Shown: positions 51,264 to 62,247 of the stretch, one piece after another
Layout of the letters: each line of letters begins with the position of its first letter
How positions within the stretch are numbered: position 1 is the first letter of the stretch
Assembly: GCF_000308615.1 (NCBI RefSeq)
Contig: NZ_BAGB01000012.1
Coordinates: 62,001 to 126,000 of the forward strand
Length of the DNA: 64,000 nt
From: Nocardia jiangxiensis NBRC 101359
GTDB lineage: Bacteria > Actinomycetota > Actinomycetes > Mycobacteriales > Mycobacteriaceae
Direction of reading: 5' to 3'
The notes under the pieces: generated by a model
What the model was told of the DNA's origin: nothing
The model's database searches: none
What the model saw: the letters and a program-made list of their open reading frames with translations, nothing else
Translations under genes and position numbers: made by a program

Positions 51264-51953
51264 ATGTCACCTGCGTCACACAAGCCCGGCACGAAGGACG
51301 ACGTCGCCAGTCAGCTGCGCACCACGATCGTCGAAGGTGTCTATCCGCCCGGACATCGCCTGGTCCAAGAGGAATTGGCCGATCGGTTCGGGGTCTCGCG
51401 CATTCCGCTTCGGGAGGCGATTCGCACGCTCGAGGGTGAGGGGTTGCTGCGGTCCGAGCCGGGCCGCGGCACCTATGTGACCGCGCTGGACATCGAGGAG
51501 ATCGATGAGATCTACGACCTGCGCCGCCTGATCGAGCCCAGCTTCGCGGGCCACGTCACCGAGCGGGTGTCCCGGCGCGATATCGCGCGGTTCGAGGCGA
51601 TGGCCACGGAGATGGACGGCGTCTCGGAGATCGGCGCGGCCGCCTGGTCGCGGACCAACCTGGCCTTCCACCTCGACATGTACCGCCTGTCGGGTCTGCC
51701 GCTGCGCTACGAGTTCATCTCGCAGATGTACCACCGGCTCGAGCCCTACTCCCGGTTCTACGTGCACGGCACCTGCGCCTACGACCGCGTGCAGGACGAG
51801 CACAAGGCGATGGTCCAGGCCCTCGCCGACGGTGATGCGAATGCGCTGGCCGAGCAGATCCTCGCGCACATCGACGGCGGGCAGACCGGTCTGCATCACG
51901 CGTGGGAGAACTCCGCGGACGAGATGCGGCTGTACTGGCGGAGTCACGCATGA
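51264..51953 (+). CDS. GntR-family regulator with FCD domain
   Basis: A 229-residue regulator. The winged helix (residues 10-75: L-R-T-T-I-V-E-G-V-Y-P-P-G-H-R-L, F-G-V-S-R-I-P-L-R-E-A-I-R-T-L-E-G-E-G) is followed by a helical FCD ligand domain with metal-site candidates in N-L-A-F-H-L and D-E-H-K-A-M. FCD domains bind small carboxylates. Its stop overlaps pxpA (ATGA), so it heads the 5-oxoproline operon and very likely controls it. I choose 51264, where M-S-P-A-S begins, because the longer frame from 51177 crosses the operator. Confidence 0.9.
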   Translation: MSPASHKPGTKDDVASQLRTTIVEGVYPPGHRLVQEELADRFGVSRIPLREAIRTLEGEGLLRSEPGRGTYVTALDIEEIDEIYDLRRLIEPSFAGHVTERVSRRDIARFEAMATEMDGVSEIGAAAWSRTNLAFHLDMYRLSGLPLRYEFISQMYHRLEPYSRFYVHGTCAYDRVQDEHKAMVQALADGDANALAEQILAHIDGGQTGLHHAWENSADEMRLYWRSHA

Positions 51954-52735
51954 GCGCGCGGGTGCACCTGGACACCGATATCGGTGAGGGGTTCGGTGTC
52001 TGGGGCAACAGCGACGAGGCCGAGTTGATGGATCTTGTCTCGGCGGCCAATATCGCGTGCGGGTTCCACGCCGGTGACCCGGACATCCTGCGGCGCACCA
52101 CCGCCCTGGCCGCCGAGCGGGGCGTGTCGATCGGAGCGCAGGTGTCCTATCGGGATCTGGTCGGCTTCGGCCGCCGCTTCATCGACGTGGCCCGGCCGAC
52201 GCTGGTCAACGACATCGTTTATCAGATCGGCGCGTTGCAGGCGTTCGCCCGGATCGCCGGGACCGAGGTGACCTACGTCAAGGCGCACGGCGCGCTCTAC
52301 AACGTGGCCGCGGACAACGTCGAGCAGGCGGCGGCGATCGTCGAAGCGGTCGAAATCGTCGATCCCGCACTGCCTCTGTTGTGCCAGTACGGCACCGAGG
52401 TGTGGAATCGCGCCGTCGAACGCGGAATCACTCCGATCGCAGAGGTTTTCGTCGATCGCGGCTATACCTCCCAGGGACGCTTGGTCTCTCGGCAGCACCC
52501 CGACGCGCTGTTGACCGACGTCGAGGCCGCCGCGCGACGGGCGGTGTCGATGGTGACCGGTCGAGAGGTGACCTCGGTCGATGGCGAACGCACGCAGGTC
52601 GCGCCGCCGGAGGCCGCGGCCCTGGCGCTGTGCGTGCACAGCGACACCCCCGGTGCGGCCGGGATGGCTCGGGCGACCGGTAAAGCGCTGCTGGAGAACG
52701 GTTTCCGGCTCGAACCGATCGAGCGCTCCCGATGA
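51950..52735 (+). CDS. pxpA: 5-oxoprolinase subunit A (LamB/YcsF family)
   Basis: A 261-residue protein of the LamB/YcsF family. The D-T-D-I-G-E-G-F-G start, A-A-N-I-A-C-G-F-H-A-G-D-P and Y-V-K-A-H-G-A-L-Y-N motifs are family hallmarks, and D-R-G-Y follows further on. With PxpB and PxpC it forms the prokaryotic ATP-dependent 5-oxoprolinase, opening 5-oxo-L-proline to L-glutamate. Four-base overlaps on both sides tie it to the regulator and to pxpB. Confidence 0.92.
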   Translation: MSARVHLDTDIGEGFGVWGNSDEAELMDLVSAANIACGFHAGDPDILRRTTALAAERGVSIGAQVSYRDLVGFGRRFIDVARPTLVNDIVYQIGALQAFARIAGTEVTYVKAHGALYNVAADNVEQAAAIVEAVEIVDPALPLLCQYGTEVWNRAVERGITPIAEVFVDRGYTSQGRLVSRQHPDALLTDVEAAARRAVSMVTGREVTSVDGERTQVAPPEAAALALCVHSDTPGAAGMARATGKALLENGFRLEPIERSR

Positions 52736-53379
52736 CCCCGCAGACGGCGTTCACCGCCGCGGTGCACCGGGCGGGCGATCGCGGCTGGCTGGTGGACGTC
52801 CCGTCCGAGCACATCGCTGCCCTGGTACTCGAGTTCCGCGGCCGCGAATGGTTCGGCGCGATACAGGATCTCGTTCCCGCGGCGGCATCGATTCTGGTGA
52901 TCGCGCATTCGGCCGGGCAGATGAACCAGCTCCGCGACCGGATCGACAGTGTGCTCGGTGGATTCGACGGGACGACCGCTGCTACCAGCGGCGAGGGTGC
53001 GAGCGTGGTGGTTCCGGTCGTGTACGACGGGGAGGACCTGGACTACGTGGCGAAGGCGCTGTGCCTGGATCGCGAGCGGATCGTGGACGCGCACACCAGC
53101 GCGACCCATCGGGTCGGATTCTTCGGCTTCGCACCGGGATTCGCGTATATCGACGGGACCGCGAGTCAGCTGTCGATGCCGCGCCGGTCCTCGCCGCGTC
53201 CTCGGGTCGCGGCGGGCGCGGTCGCCATCGCCGGAACGCAGACCGTCGTCTATCCCGGTGGCACGCCGGGCGGATGGCACATCATCGGGCATACCGAGGA
53301 GCTGCTCTGGAATATCGAGTGGGACAACCCGAGTCGGCTCGCCGTCGGTGATCGGGTCACCTTCCGGGCGGTGGCGTGA
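52732..53379 (+). CDS. pxpB: 5-oxoprolinase subunit B (allophanate hydrolase subunit 1-like)
   Basis: A 215-residue protein of the KipI/AHS1 family. The C-terminal half carries F-F-G-F-A-P-G-F-A-Y, R-V-A-A-G-A-V-A-I-A-G and Y-P-G-G-T-P-G-G-W, which are diagnostic. It pairs with PxpC to form the kinase-like part of the 5-oxoprolinase complex. ATGA overlap with pxpA and a TGATG junction with pxpC show tight coupling. Confidence 0.9.
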   Translation: MTPQTAFTAAVHRAGDRGWLVDVPSEHIAALVLEFRGREWFGAIQDLVPAAASILVIAHSAGQMNQLRDRIDSVLGGFDGTTAATSGEGASVVVPVVYDGEDLDYVAKALCLDRERIVDAHTSATHRVGFFGFAPGFAYIDGTASQLSMPRRSSPRPRVAAGAVAIAGTQTVVYPGGTPGGWHIIGHTEELLWNIEWDNPSRLAVGDRVTFRAVA

Positions 53380-54296
53380 TGTCCGCACTGCTGGAATCGC
53401 CCGCCGGCCCGTCGAATACCGCCGAGGCGACCGCGCGCCTGCACATCGTCGACGCGGGTATGTACACGACCATTCAGGATGCCGGCCGCCCAGGCCTGGC
53501 CCACCTGGGCATCGGCGCGTGCGGCCCGGCCGATCGGGGTGCGGCGTCGCTGGCCAATCGGCTGGTCGGCAACCCCGAGGGTGCGGCCGTGCTGGAGAAT
53601 CTGCTGGGCGGATTGACGATCACCGCGACGGCCTCCCGGTACGTGTCGGTGACGGGTGCGCCGACCGAGGTCCGCGTCGACGGGGAAATCGTCGCCGAAC
53701 CGCAGCGCCTGTATCTGCGTGCGGGACAGCGTATATCGGTGGCCAGGCCGACCTGGGGTATTCGCGTCTATGTCGCGGTCGCCGGGGGAGTCGCCGCCGA
53801 GCAGGTATTCGCCTCCTGCGGTACCGATTCCCTGTCGGGGCTGGGCCCTTCGCCCGTACAGGCGGGCGAAGACCTCGAGCTCGGCGCGACCGTGTCCGAA
53901 CCTCCCTGTGCCAGGCTCGAGCTGATCGGCCGAGCCCTGCCGGTCGGCGTGATCGACCTCGGATTCCATTGGGGTCCACGGCATTACATGTTCAGCGCCG
54001 CTGATGCCCGGGCGCTCACCTCGACGATCTGGTCGGTGGGTGTGGACAGCAACCGCGTCGGGGTGCGGCTGTCGGGACCGGCTCTGTCGATCGGCGCGGT
54101 GGATATGCCCAGTGAAGGTATGCCGCTCGGGGCGATTCAGGTGCCGCCCTCGGGGGAACCGATCGTCTTTCTCGCCGATCATCCTGTGACCGGCGGTTAT
54201 CCGGTCATCGGGGTGGTCACCGAATCCGATCTCGATCTACTCGCCCAAGCGCCACCCGGTTCACGGGTGTCGTTCTCGCCGCTCACCGGTGCTTAG
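53376..54296 (+). CDS. pxpC: 5-oxoprolinase subunit C (allophanate hydrolase subunit 2-like)
   Basis: A 305-306-residue protein of the AHS2/KipA family (T-T-I-Q-D-A-G-R-P-G, G-P-A-D-R-G-A-A-S-L-A-N-R-L-V-G-N, G-Y-P-V-I-G-V-V and S-E-G-M-P-L-G-A-I-Q-V-P). Either the GTG at 53376 or the ATG at 53379 can start it in the same frame. It completes the PxpABC enzyme. The next gene begins 60 bases downstream with its own good ribosome-binding site. Confidence 0.9.
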   Translation: MMSALLESPAGPSNTAEATARLHIVDAGMYTTIQDAGRPGLAHLGIGACGPADRGAASLANRLVGNPEGAAVLENLLGGLTITATASRYVSVTGAPTEVRVDGEIVAEPQRLYLRAGQRISVARPTWGIRVYVAVAGGVAAEQVFASCGTDSLSGLGPSPVQAGEDLELGATVSEPPCARLELIGRALPVGVIDLGFHWGPRHYMFSAADARALTSTIWSVGVDSNRVGVRLSGPALSIGAVDMPSEGMPLGAIQVPPSGEPIVFLADHPVTGGYPVIGVVTESDLDLLAQAPPGSRVSFSPLTGA

Positions 54297-54356
54297 CCGC
54301 CGACAGTTCCGCCCACGGACATCTCGACCCTCACCACTACTCATGGAGAAGTTACC

Positions 54357-55661
54357 ATGACCACTCCCGTCACCGCCGCTTCGCCTCCGGCTACGCAGGC
54401 GCAGAATCGATTACACCCCAGGCGCGCTGCGCTCGCGGCCGCCGCCGGAACGGCGGTGGAATACTACGAATTCGGTGTCTACGGATATCTCGCGGTCATC
54501 ATCGGTCCGCGATTCTTCCCCAGTCACAATCCGACGGCCTCGTTGTTATCGACGCTGGCGGTCTTCGGCAGTGCCTTCCTGATGCGCCCGCTGGGCGGAA
54601 TCGTGCTGGGCCGCCTGGGCGATCGGATCGGGCGCAAACCCGTGCTGATCACCACGGTCGTGGGTATGGGATCGGCGACGGCGATCGTCGGTCTGCTGCC
54701 GACCGCCGGGAGCATCGGCATTCTCGCGCCGTTGGCACTGCTGATCGTCCGGCTGGCCCAGGGCTTCTTCGCCGGGGGAGAGGTGACCGGTTCGGCCACA
54801 TACCTTTCCGAGTCCGCGCCCGCGGGACGTCGCGGCTTCTTCGGCGCCTTCACACCGGTCGGCGTCGCGGTCGGCGGCGGCGCGGCGGCACTGGTGGCCG
54901 GACTCACCACGACGCTGCTCACCGAGGAACAACTGCGGGACTTCGGCTGGCGAATTCCCTTCGTGCTCGCGTTGCCGCTGATCGCGGTGACCCTGATCGC
55001 GCGACGCAAGCTCGAGGACTCGCACGCCTTCGTCGAGTCCGGTAAACCCGCCAAAGCGCCACTGCGCGAGGCCATCACCCAGCACGGCGGGGCGCTGGTG
55101 CGGGTCATCTTCCTGTCCATCGGCTCCAATACGGGCTACTGGGTCGGCCTGGTCTTCATGAACATCTACCTGACCACGTATCTGGGCTATTCCAAGTCGA
55201 ACACGTTCTGGATCATGGGCGCGATCAACCTGTTCGTCGCGCTGCTGATGCCGCTGTTCGGCGCGTTGTCCGATCGGGTCGGCCGCAAGCGCGTGATCGC
55301 CATCGGATTCCTCGGATACGCGATCCTGGTGTTGCCGACCATGATCGCGATGGATCAGGGCAGTTTCGCACTGGCAGTCGGGGCGATGGTCGTGCTGGCG
55401 CTGCCCATGCCGATCGTCCAGTCGGTCACCTATCCGACCTATGCCGAACAGTTCCCGACCCGGGTGCGCTACACCGGTCTGTCGCTGTCCTTCAATATCG
55501 GCACCATCGTCGGCGGCGGTCTGACTCCGTATCTGGCGACGTACCTGATCGATCGCACCGGCAGCCTGCTCACCCCGGGATTCCTGCTCATCGTCGCGGT
55601 GGTGCTCGCGCTCATCGCGCTGGCGACCATTCGTGATTCGGCGAAGGAGAAGGCGCAGTGA
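54357..55661 (+). CDS. MFS transporter, metabolite:H+ symporter group
   Basis: A 434-residue, 12-segment permease of the MHS subfamily (proline/betaine, shikimate and citrate carriers). Marks are E-Y-Y-E-F-G-V-Y-G in segment 1, G-R-L-G-D-R-I-G-R-K-P in the first cytoplasmic loop, R-L-A-Q-G-F-F-A-G-G-E-V and D-R-V-G-R-K-R in the middle loop. GGAGAAG precedes the ATG. Its place between pxpC and the DUF1445 gene suggests uptake of 5-oxoproline or a related amino acid, which is inference. Confidence 0.88.
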   Translation: MTTPVTAASPPATQAQNRLHPRRAALAAAAGTAVEYYEFGVYGYLAVIIGPRFFPSHNPTASLLSTLAVFGSAFLMRPLGGIVLGRLGDRIGRKPVLITTVVGMGSATAIVGLLPTAGSIGILAPLALLIVRLAQGFFAGGEVTGSATYLSESAPAGRRGFFGAFTPVGVAVGGGAAALVAGLTTTLLTEEQLRDFGWRIPFVLALPLIAVTLIARRKLEDSHAFVESGKPAKAPLREAITQHGGALVRVIFLSIGSNTGYWVGLVFMNIYLTTYLGYSKSNTFWIMGAINLFVALLMPLFGALSDRVGRKRVIAIGFLGYAILVLPTMIAMDQGSFALAVGAMVVLALPMPIVQSVTYPTYAEQFPTRVRYTGLSLSFNIGTIVGGGLTPYLATYLIDRTGSLLTPGFLLIVAVVLALIALATIRDSAKEKAQ

Positions 55662-56430
55662 CGAATTCCGCTCCCGACGTCCCCGCGACCCCGGAACAGC
55701 TGCGCCGGTCGATCGCCGACCGCACCTGGACGAGTCCGACCGCGGGCATCCTGGACGGCTATCAGCAGGCGAATCTGGTCGTCGTACCCGCCTCGGCCGC
55801 AACGGAATTCGCCGAGTACTGCCGAGCGAATCCGTCGGTGTGCCCGCTGCTGGCCTCGTCCGCACCGGGCGATCCGCAGCTGACCTACGACGGCTGCATC
55901 GTCGATGTGCGGACCATGGTGCCGCGTTATCGGGTGTGGCAAAACGGCCGCCTGGCCGAGGAGCCGTTCGACCTGACCCCGCGGTGGCGTGAGGATTCGG
56001 TCGCCTTCGCCCTGGGCTGCAGTCACACGCTCGACGGACCGTTGCGCCGCGCGGGCATTCCCGTCGCGGTCACCGCGCCGCCGGTGTACATCACCAGCCT
56101 CACCACCCGGGGGACGACGCGATTCGACGGGGCCGTGGCGGTCAGTATGCGGCCCGTCGAGGACGATCTCGTCGACACCGCGATCGCCGTGACCGCGATG
56201 CTCCCCACGGGACACGGAGCGCCGGTGCACATCGGCGATCCGGCCGAGATCGGCCTGGCCGACCTCGCGTCGCCCGACTTCGGCGTGTTCCCCGGAATCG
56301 GGCCGAATCAGACGCCGGTGTTCTGGAATTGCGGTGTCACACCGCAGCTCGCCCTCGCCGAGGCCGGACTGGAGTACGCGGCGACGCATTACCCGGGCCA
56401 TATGCTCGTCCTGGACACGGTGGTCGCCGC

Positions 56431-56434
<4 letters not shown>
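55658..56434 (+). CDS. DUF1445 family protein (D-glutamate cyclase-like / putative hydro-lyase)
   Basis: A 258-residue protein of the DUF1445 family (Q-Q-A-N-L-V-V-V-P near 38, F-A-L-G-C-S-H-T-L-D-G, F-W-N-C-G-V-T-P-Q). Relatives of this family include mammalian D-glutamate cyclase, which interconverts D-glutamate and 5-oxo-D-proline. The GTG at 55658 overlaps the transporter stop, and its own stop overlaps aspA. Placement in a 5-oxoproline operon supports a role in handling the D-isomer. The residues responsible are not defined well enough to check here. Confidence 0.85.
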
Positions 56435-57861
<1,427 letters not shown>

Positions 57862-57893
57862 CTGCGCATTAAGAGAGAATTAAAGTACTCATC

Positions 57894-58343
57894 ATGACAA
57901 CCGCAACCGAAGCAACCGGCACCCTTCCCCCCTTCCATCTCGCGATCCCGGTCGTCGACATCGAGGTCGCGCGCGAGTTCTACGGCAACGTCCTGGGCTT
58001 TCCTCGGGGCCGCTCCGACGAGAAGTGGACCGACTGGAACGTGCGCGGCCACCAGGTCGTCACCCACGAGGTCGGCGGCGATCCCGACCCGGCCGTGCGC
58101 GGTACCAATCCCGTTGACGGGCACCAGGTTCCGGTCCCGCACTTCGGCCTCGTGCTGTCCGTCGAGGAATTCCAGGAACTGGCCGAGCGGTTGCGCGCGG
58201 TCGACACCGACTTCGTGATCGAGCCCTACGTGCGGTTCGCGGGTGAGCCGGGCGAGCAGTGGACCATGTTCTTCCTCGATCCGTCCGGAAACGCGTTGGA
58301 GTTCAAGGCGTTCCGCAATCTCGACCAGCTGTTCGCCGTCTGA
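57894..58343 (+). CDS. VOC-superfamily protein (glyoxalase/dioxygenase-like)
   Basis: A 149-residue protein of paired beta-alpha-beta-beta-beta units (P-F-H-L-A-I-P-V-V-D-I near the start; F-F-L-D-P-S-G-N-A-L-E-F-K near the end). The metal ligand pattern H...E is present (F-H-L-A-I and L-E-F-K, with P-H-F-G-L in the second unit). Such proteins may be metal-dependent isomerases, dioxygenases or resistance proteins. The 32-base gap before it is AT-rich and could hold a promoter. The substrate is unknown. Confidence 0.8.
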   Translation: MTTATEATGTLPPFHLAIPVVDIEVAREFYGNVLGFPRGRSDEKWTDWNVRGHQVVTHEVGGDPDPAVRGTNPVDGHQVPVPHFGLVLSVEEFQELAERLRAVDTDFVIEPYVRFAGEPGEQWTMFFLDPSGNALEFKAFRNLDQLFAV

Positions 58344-58347
58344 GCCG

Positions 58348-59007
58348 ATGGTCGAGGACACCGACGAGGTCGCGGGCGGGGACGACACCACCGGTGACGG
58401 CGTACTCGCCCGCGACTTCCTGCTCCGGGTGGGCGAGCGCATCCGGGCCACCCGGATCGATCGCGGTCTGACCGTGCAGCACCTGGCCGACCTGTCCGGG
58501 GTCAGCCGACGGCTGCTCACCCAGATCGAGCACGGCCAGGCGAATCCCAGCCTGGTGGCCGTCACCCGGATCGCCCGCAGTCTCGGTACCGAGTTCACCG
58601 AGCTGATCGGTGACGCCGGACCGGCCGAGGGTGCCGTGGAACGCGTTCCGCCGGAGAAGTATTCGCTGGTCTGGACCTCGCCCGCGGGCAGTTCGGCGCA
58701 TCTGCTGGTCTCCACGACCGGCGTGCGCACCGCCGACCTGTGGTCCTGGACGCTCTCTCCCGGCGATACCTACCGCGGCCTGCCCGACCCGCCGGGTTCG
58801 TTCGAACTCTTCCACGTCACCCACGGCCACCTCAGCGTGCTCGCCGACGGCGTCGAAGTCACCATGGCCCCCGGCGAATCCGGCCGCCTGCGCAGCGACC
58901 GCCCGTACAGCTACCACAACCACGGCGCCGAACCGGTCGTCTTCCTGCGCACCGTCGCCCTGGCGAGTGGAACCCGGGCACCGCGCCCCAAAGAACACGA
59001 TCGGTGA
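58348..59007 (+). CDS. XRE-family regulator with C-terminal cupin
   Basis: A 219-residue regulator. The helix-turn-helix at about 25-80 (R-A-T-R-I-D-R-G-L-T-V-Q-H-L-A-D-L-S-G-V) is followed by a cupin at about 125-205 (E-L-F-H-V-T-H-G-H, Y-S-Y-H-N-H-G). This architecture senses small metabolites in amino-acid catabolism operons. The ATG at 58348 comes four bases after the VOC gene stop, so the two are co-transcribed. A hairpin follows at 59037. Confidence 0.85.
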   Translation: MVEDTDEVAGGDDTTGDGVLARDFLLRVGERIRATRIDRGLTVQHLADLSGVSRRLLTQIEHGQANPSLVAVTRIARSLGTEFTELIGDAGPAEGAVERVPPEKYSLVWTSPAGSSAHLLVSTTGVRTADLWSWTLSPGDTYRGLPDPPGSFELFHVTHGHLSVLADGVEVTMAPGESGRLRSDRPYSYHNHGAEPVVFLRTVALASGTRAPRPKEHDR

Positions 59008-59036
59008 AAACGCCTCGCACCGTGTAGGACAGCGGG

Positions 59037-59066
59037 CACCTGCCACACGGCTCGGTGCGGCAGGTG
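59037..59066 (+). terminator. Hairpin terminator before secA2
   Basis: CACCTGCC pairs with GGCAGGTG; the stem extends by three pairs past one mismatch around a short loop, 30 bases after the regulator stop. It ends the upstream transcript before secA2. Confidence 0.6.
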
Positions 59067-59157
59067 TGCGAACGGCCCGGATCGCGTGCGGTCCTCGGCA
59101 CGTCGGGTGCGGGCATGAGTACTGTCGATCCTGCGGACCGAGACTACGGAGGTACGG

Positions 59158-61518
59158 GTGGCGGGCGAGCGCGGGAACGGGTGGTTGCGGGGGATCGGTG
59201 ATCGGGTACGGCGGATCATCGAACGACCGGGCAGTGCGGATCTGCTGCGATATCGGCCGGTGGTCGACGCGGCGGGCGAGTTCGAGGACGAGTTCCGGGA
59301 GCTGTCCCCGCAGGGCCTGATCGAGGCGGCCGGGAAGGTGCGCGCAGAACCGGATCGGCCGTTCGAGGCCGAGGAGCTCGCGCGGATCTGCGCGCTGGGT
59401 CGCGAGGCCGCGCGCCGGGCACTGGACGAGCGTCCGTTCGACACCCAGCTGCTGGGTGTGGTCGGGCTGCTGCGCGGCTATGTCGTCGAGATGGCCACCG
59501 GCGAGGGAAAGACCCTGGCAGGGGCGCTCGCCGCGGCCGGATTCGCGCTGCGCGGCCGCAAGGTGCACGTGGTCTCGGTGAACGACTATCTGGCCCGCCG
59601 CGACGCGGAGTGGATGGGTGAGCTGTACGCACTGCTGGGCGTCACGGTCGGCTTCGTGGATCAGCACACCGAACCGGACCGGCGCCGGGAGGCGTACGCC
59701 TGCGACGTGACCTACGTGCCGGTGAGCGAGGTGGGCTTCGACGTCCTGCGCGACCGGATGTGCACCGACGCCGCCGAGATCGTGCTGCCCGACCCGGACG
59801 TGGTGATCGTGGACGAGGCCGACTCGGTCCTGATCGATGAGGCCACGGTGCCGCTGGTGCTGGCCGGCTCGATCGATCACGGCCACGACGACATCGATGT
59901 CGCGCACGTGGTGCGCGAACTGGTCGAATCGGTGCACTACGAGGCCGACGGCGACCGCCGCAACGTCTTCCTCACCGACGCCGGTATCGACCACGTCCAG
60001 GAACTGCTCGGCGATGTGGATCTCTACACCGTTGAACAGGCCGATCAGCTGACCCGCATCCAGCTCGCCCTGCACGCGCACGCCCTGCTGCACCGCGACG
60101 TGGACTACCTGGTCCGCAACGGCAAGGTGGAGTTGATCAACGCCGCGCGCGGCCGGGTGGCGCGGTTGCAGCGCTGGCCGGACGGACTGCACGCCGCGGT
60201 GGAGGCCAAGGAGGGGCTGGACACCACGCCGACCGGCACGATTCTGGATTCGATTCTGGTGCAGGCGCTCATCGGCCGGTATCGCACCGTCTGCGGGATG
60301 AGCGGTACGGCCGTGGCGGTGGCCGATCAGTTCGCGGAGTTCTACCAGCTGGAGACCGGCGCGATCCCGACCAATGTGCCGTGCATCCGCACCGACGAAC
60401 CCGATCGCCTCTACGTCACCGAGGACGCCAAATTCGACGCCATCGTCGAATACGTGCGTTCGGTGCACGAGCAGGGCCGTCCGGTGCTGCTGGGCACCGC
60501 GAGCGTGGCCGAATCCGAGCGGATCGCCCGCACCCTGGTCGACGCGGAGATCGGCGGTGTGGTGCTCAACGCCAAGAACGATGCCGAGGAGGCCGGGATC
60601 ATCTCTCGCGCAGGCGAATTCGGCCGCGTGACGATTTCCACCCAGATGGCCGGTCGCGGTACCGACATCCGGCTGGGCGCGGTCGGTGAGCAGGACTACG
60701 AGCGGGTCGCCGAACTCGGCGGGCTGTGCGTGGTGGGCGCGGGCCGCTATCACACCGGGCGGCTGGACGATCAGCTGCGCGGCCGGGCCGGGCGGCAGGG
60801 CGATCCGGGCAGTTCGGTGTTCTTCACCAGCCTCGAGGACGAGGTGCTGGTGAACCACGTCCGGCCGGTGCAGCCCCGCGCGGTCGACGAGGACGGGCAG
60901 GTGCGCGATGCGGATGCGCAGCGCACGATGGATCACGCCCAGCGGGTCGCGGAGGGCGAACATCTCGCGATGCACCGCAACACCTGGCGCTACCACCACC
61001 TGATCACGATCCAGCGCGACGAGGTGCTGCGGCATCGCGGCGAGGTGTTGCGCAACGACCTGGCCGCCGAGCGGATCCGGGAACGGTGCCCGGAGCGCTA
61101 CGAGAGTTCCGAGGCCGAGGCGGGCGCTGCGGTCACGGCCGAGGCCGCCCGGCTGATCGTGCTGCATCATCTCGATCGGCGCTGGAGTGAGCACCTGTCC
61201 CACCTGGCCGATGTGCGCGAGGGCATCCACCTGCGCGCCCTGGGCCGCGAGACGCCGATCGACGAATTCCACCGCATCGCGGTCGAGGAGTTCGGCACCT
61301 TCCTGGCCACGGTGTACGACCGGGCGGCGGATACCTTCGACCACGCCGAGATCACCGCCGACGGTGTGGATCTCGAAGCGGCCGGAATCGAGGGACCCTC
61401 CGCCACCTGGACGTATCTGATCAACGACAACCCGTTCGGATCACACGAACAGCGCTTTGCCGACTACGTGGGCGGCAAGGCGCGCCAGGCCGCGATCGAA
61501 CTGGGGCTGCGGGACTGA
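59158..61518 (+). CDS. secA2: Accessory Sec translocase ATPase SecA2
   Basis: A 786-residue SecA-type ATPase. Walker A is A-T-G-E-G-K-T, motif II V-D-E-A-D-S (the residues following DEAD read S-V-L-I-D-E-A), and motif VI reads G-R-A-G-R-Q-G-D-P-G-S-S. Length and the truncated C-terminus without a zinc-binding tail fit SecA2 rather than housekeeping SecA1. It drives export of a subset of proteins through SecYEG. The GTG at 59158 follows GGAGG. It stands as a single gene between hairpin and convergent reductase. Confidence 0.92.
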   Translation: MAGERGNGWLRGIGDRVRRIIERPGSADLLRYRPVVDAAGEFEDEFRELSPQGLIEAAGKVRAEPDRPFEAEELARICALGREAARRALDERPFDTQLLGVVGLLRGYVVEMATGEGKTLAGALAAAGFALRGRKVHVVSVNDYLARRDAEWMGELYALLGVTVGFVDQHTEPDRRREAYACDVTYVPVSEVGFDVLRDRMCTDAAEIVLPDPDVVIVDEADSVLIDEATVPLVLAGSIDHGHDDIDVAHVVRELVESVHYEADGDRRNVFLTDAGIDHVQELLGDVDLYTVEQADQLTRIQLALHAHALLHRDVDYLVRNGKVELINAARGRVARLQRWPDGLHAAVEAKEGLDTTPTGTILDSILVQALIGRYRTVCGMSGTAVAVADQFAEFYQLETGAIPTNVPCIRTDEPDRLYVTEDAKFDAIVEYVRSVHEQGRPVLLGTASVAESERIARTLVDAEIGGVVLNAKNDAEEAGIISRAGEFGRVTISTQMAGRGTDIRLGAVGEQDYERVAELGGLCVVGAGRYHTGRLDDQLRGRAGRQGDPGSSVFFTSLEDEVLVNHVRPVQPRAVDEDGQVRDADAQRTMDHAQRVAEGEHLAMHRNTWRYHHLITIQRDEVLRHRGEVLRNDLAAERIRERCPERYESSEAEAGAAVTAEAARLIVLHHLDRRWSEHLSHLADVREGIHLRALGRETPIDEFHRIAVEEFGTFLATVYDRAADTFDHAEITADGVDLEAAGIEGPSATWTYLINDNPFGSHEQRFADYVGGKARQAAIELGLRD

Positions 61519-61525
61519 GCCGCGC

Positions 61526-62224
61526 TCACCGCCAGTAGGCGCGGCCGGCGATATTGTCCTTGGGCAGCCGGGATTTCAGCGATCTGACGATCGATCGCGT
61601 GGTCGCCGCATCGCAGGCCGCCCAGCCGAAGGCATCGGGTGCGCAGGTCAGGGATTCGGCGGCCTGCCGCAGCGACTGCCCGCCGCCGTCCCGTTCGACC
61701 CAGGTCACCTCGGTCTTCGGACCGGTGCGCACGGGCAGTTCGCGATCGGATTCGTGCTGCCACTCCAACCAGACCCGGGCGGGCCTCTCGCCGATGGCGT
61801 CGAGCAGCGAATTGATCGCGGGCAGCGAGGCGGTATCGCCGAAGACCACGAACTCCGGCGGAATCGGCTGGGGGACAGTGAATTTCGAGCCCATCACGGT
61901 CGCGTCGATGACGTCCCCGACCGCGGCCGCGCGCGCCCACTGCGAGGCCGGGCCCGCGTGCAACGCGAATTCGATGTCGAACGTGTCGCGGCTCGGATCG
62001 GGGTCGACCAGGGTGTACCCGCGCTGCACCAGATTCTCGCCGCCGTCGGGGAACCAGATGCGGATCCACTGGGTGGGGTGCACCGGATGCCCGGCCGGCA
62101 GACCGCCTCCGGTGAAGCTCAGCCGCAGGTAGTGATCACTGATCTGCCGCGTGGCGGTGACGGTGAGCCGGTAGTCGTCGGCGCGCAGCGCCTTGAGGAC
62201 GAATCCGTTGAACCCTTTTCCCAT
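61526..62224 (-). CDS. Siderophore-interacting protein, second paralogue (ViuB-like)
   Basis: A 232-residue FAD-binding ferric-siderophore reductase. Q-R-G-Y-T-L-V-D is the flavin motif, V-V-F-G-D-T-A-S-L-P-A-I the pyridine-nucleotide region, and the end N-I-A-G-R-A-Y-W-R is diagnostic of the ViuB-type subfamily. This differs from the subfamily at 47121, so the cell has two reduction routes. An iron box begins four bases before the ATG and there is no ribosome-binding site, so the mRNA is probably leaderless. The gene converges with secA2 with a gap of seven bases. Confidence 0.9.
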   Translation of the reverse strand: MGKGFNGFVLKALRADDYRLTVTATRQISDHYLRLSFTGGGLPAGHPVHPTQWIRIWFPDGGENLVQRGYTLVDPDPSRDTFDIEFALHAGPASQWARAAAVGDVIDATVMGSKFTVPQPIPPEFVVFGDTASLPAINSLLDAIGERPARVWLEWQHESDRELPVRTGPKTEVTWVERDGGGQSLRQAAESLTCAPDAFGWAACDAATTRSIVRSLKSRLPKDNIAGRAYWR

Positions 62225-62228
62225 GAAG

Positions 62229-62247
62229 TTAGGTTAGCCAAACCATA
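62229..62247. promoter_or_regulatory. Iron box overlapping the start region of the second reductase gene
   Basis: TTAGGTTAGCCAAACCATA matches the consensus at 16 of 19 positions, only four bases from the ATG at 62224. Repressor binding here would cover the transcription start itself. Confidence 0.85.
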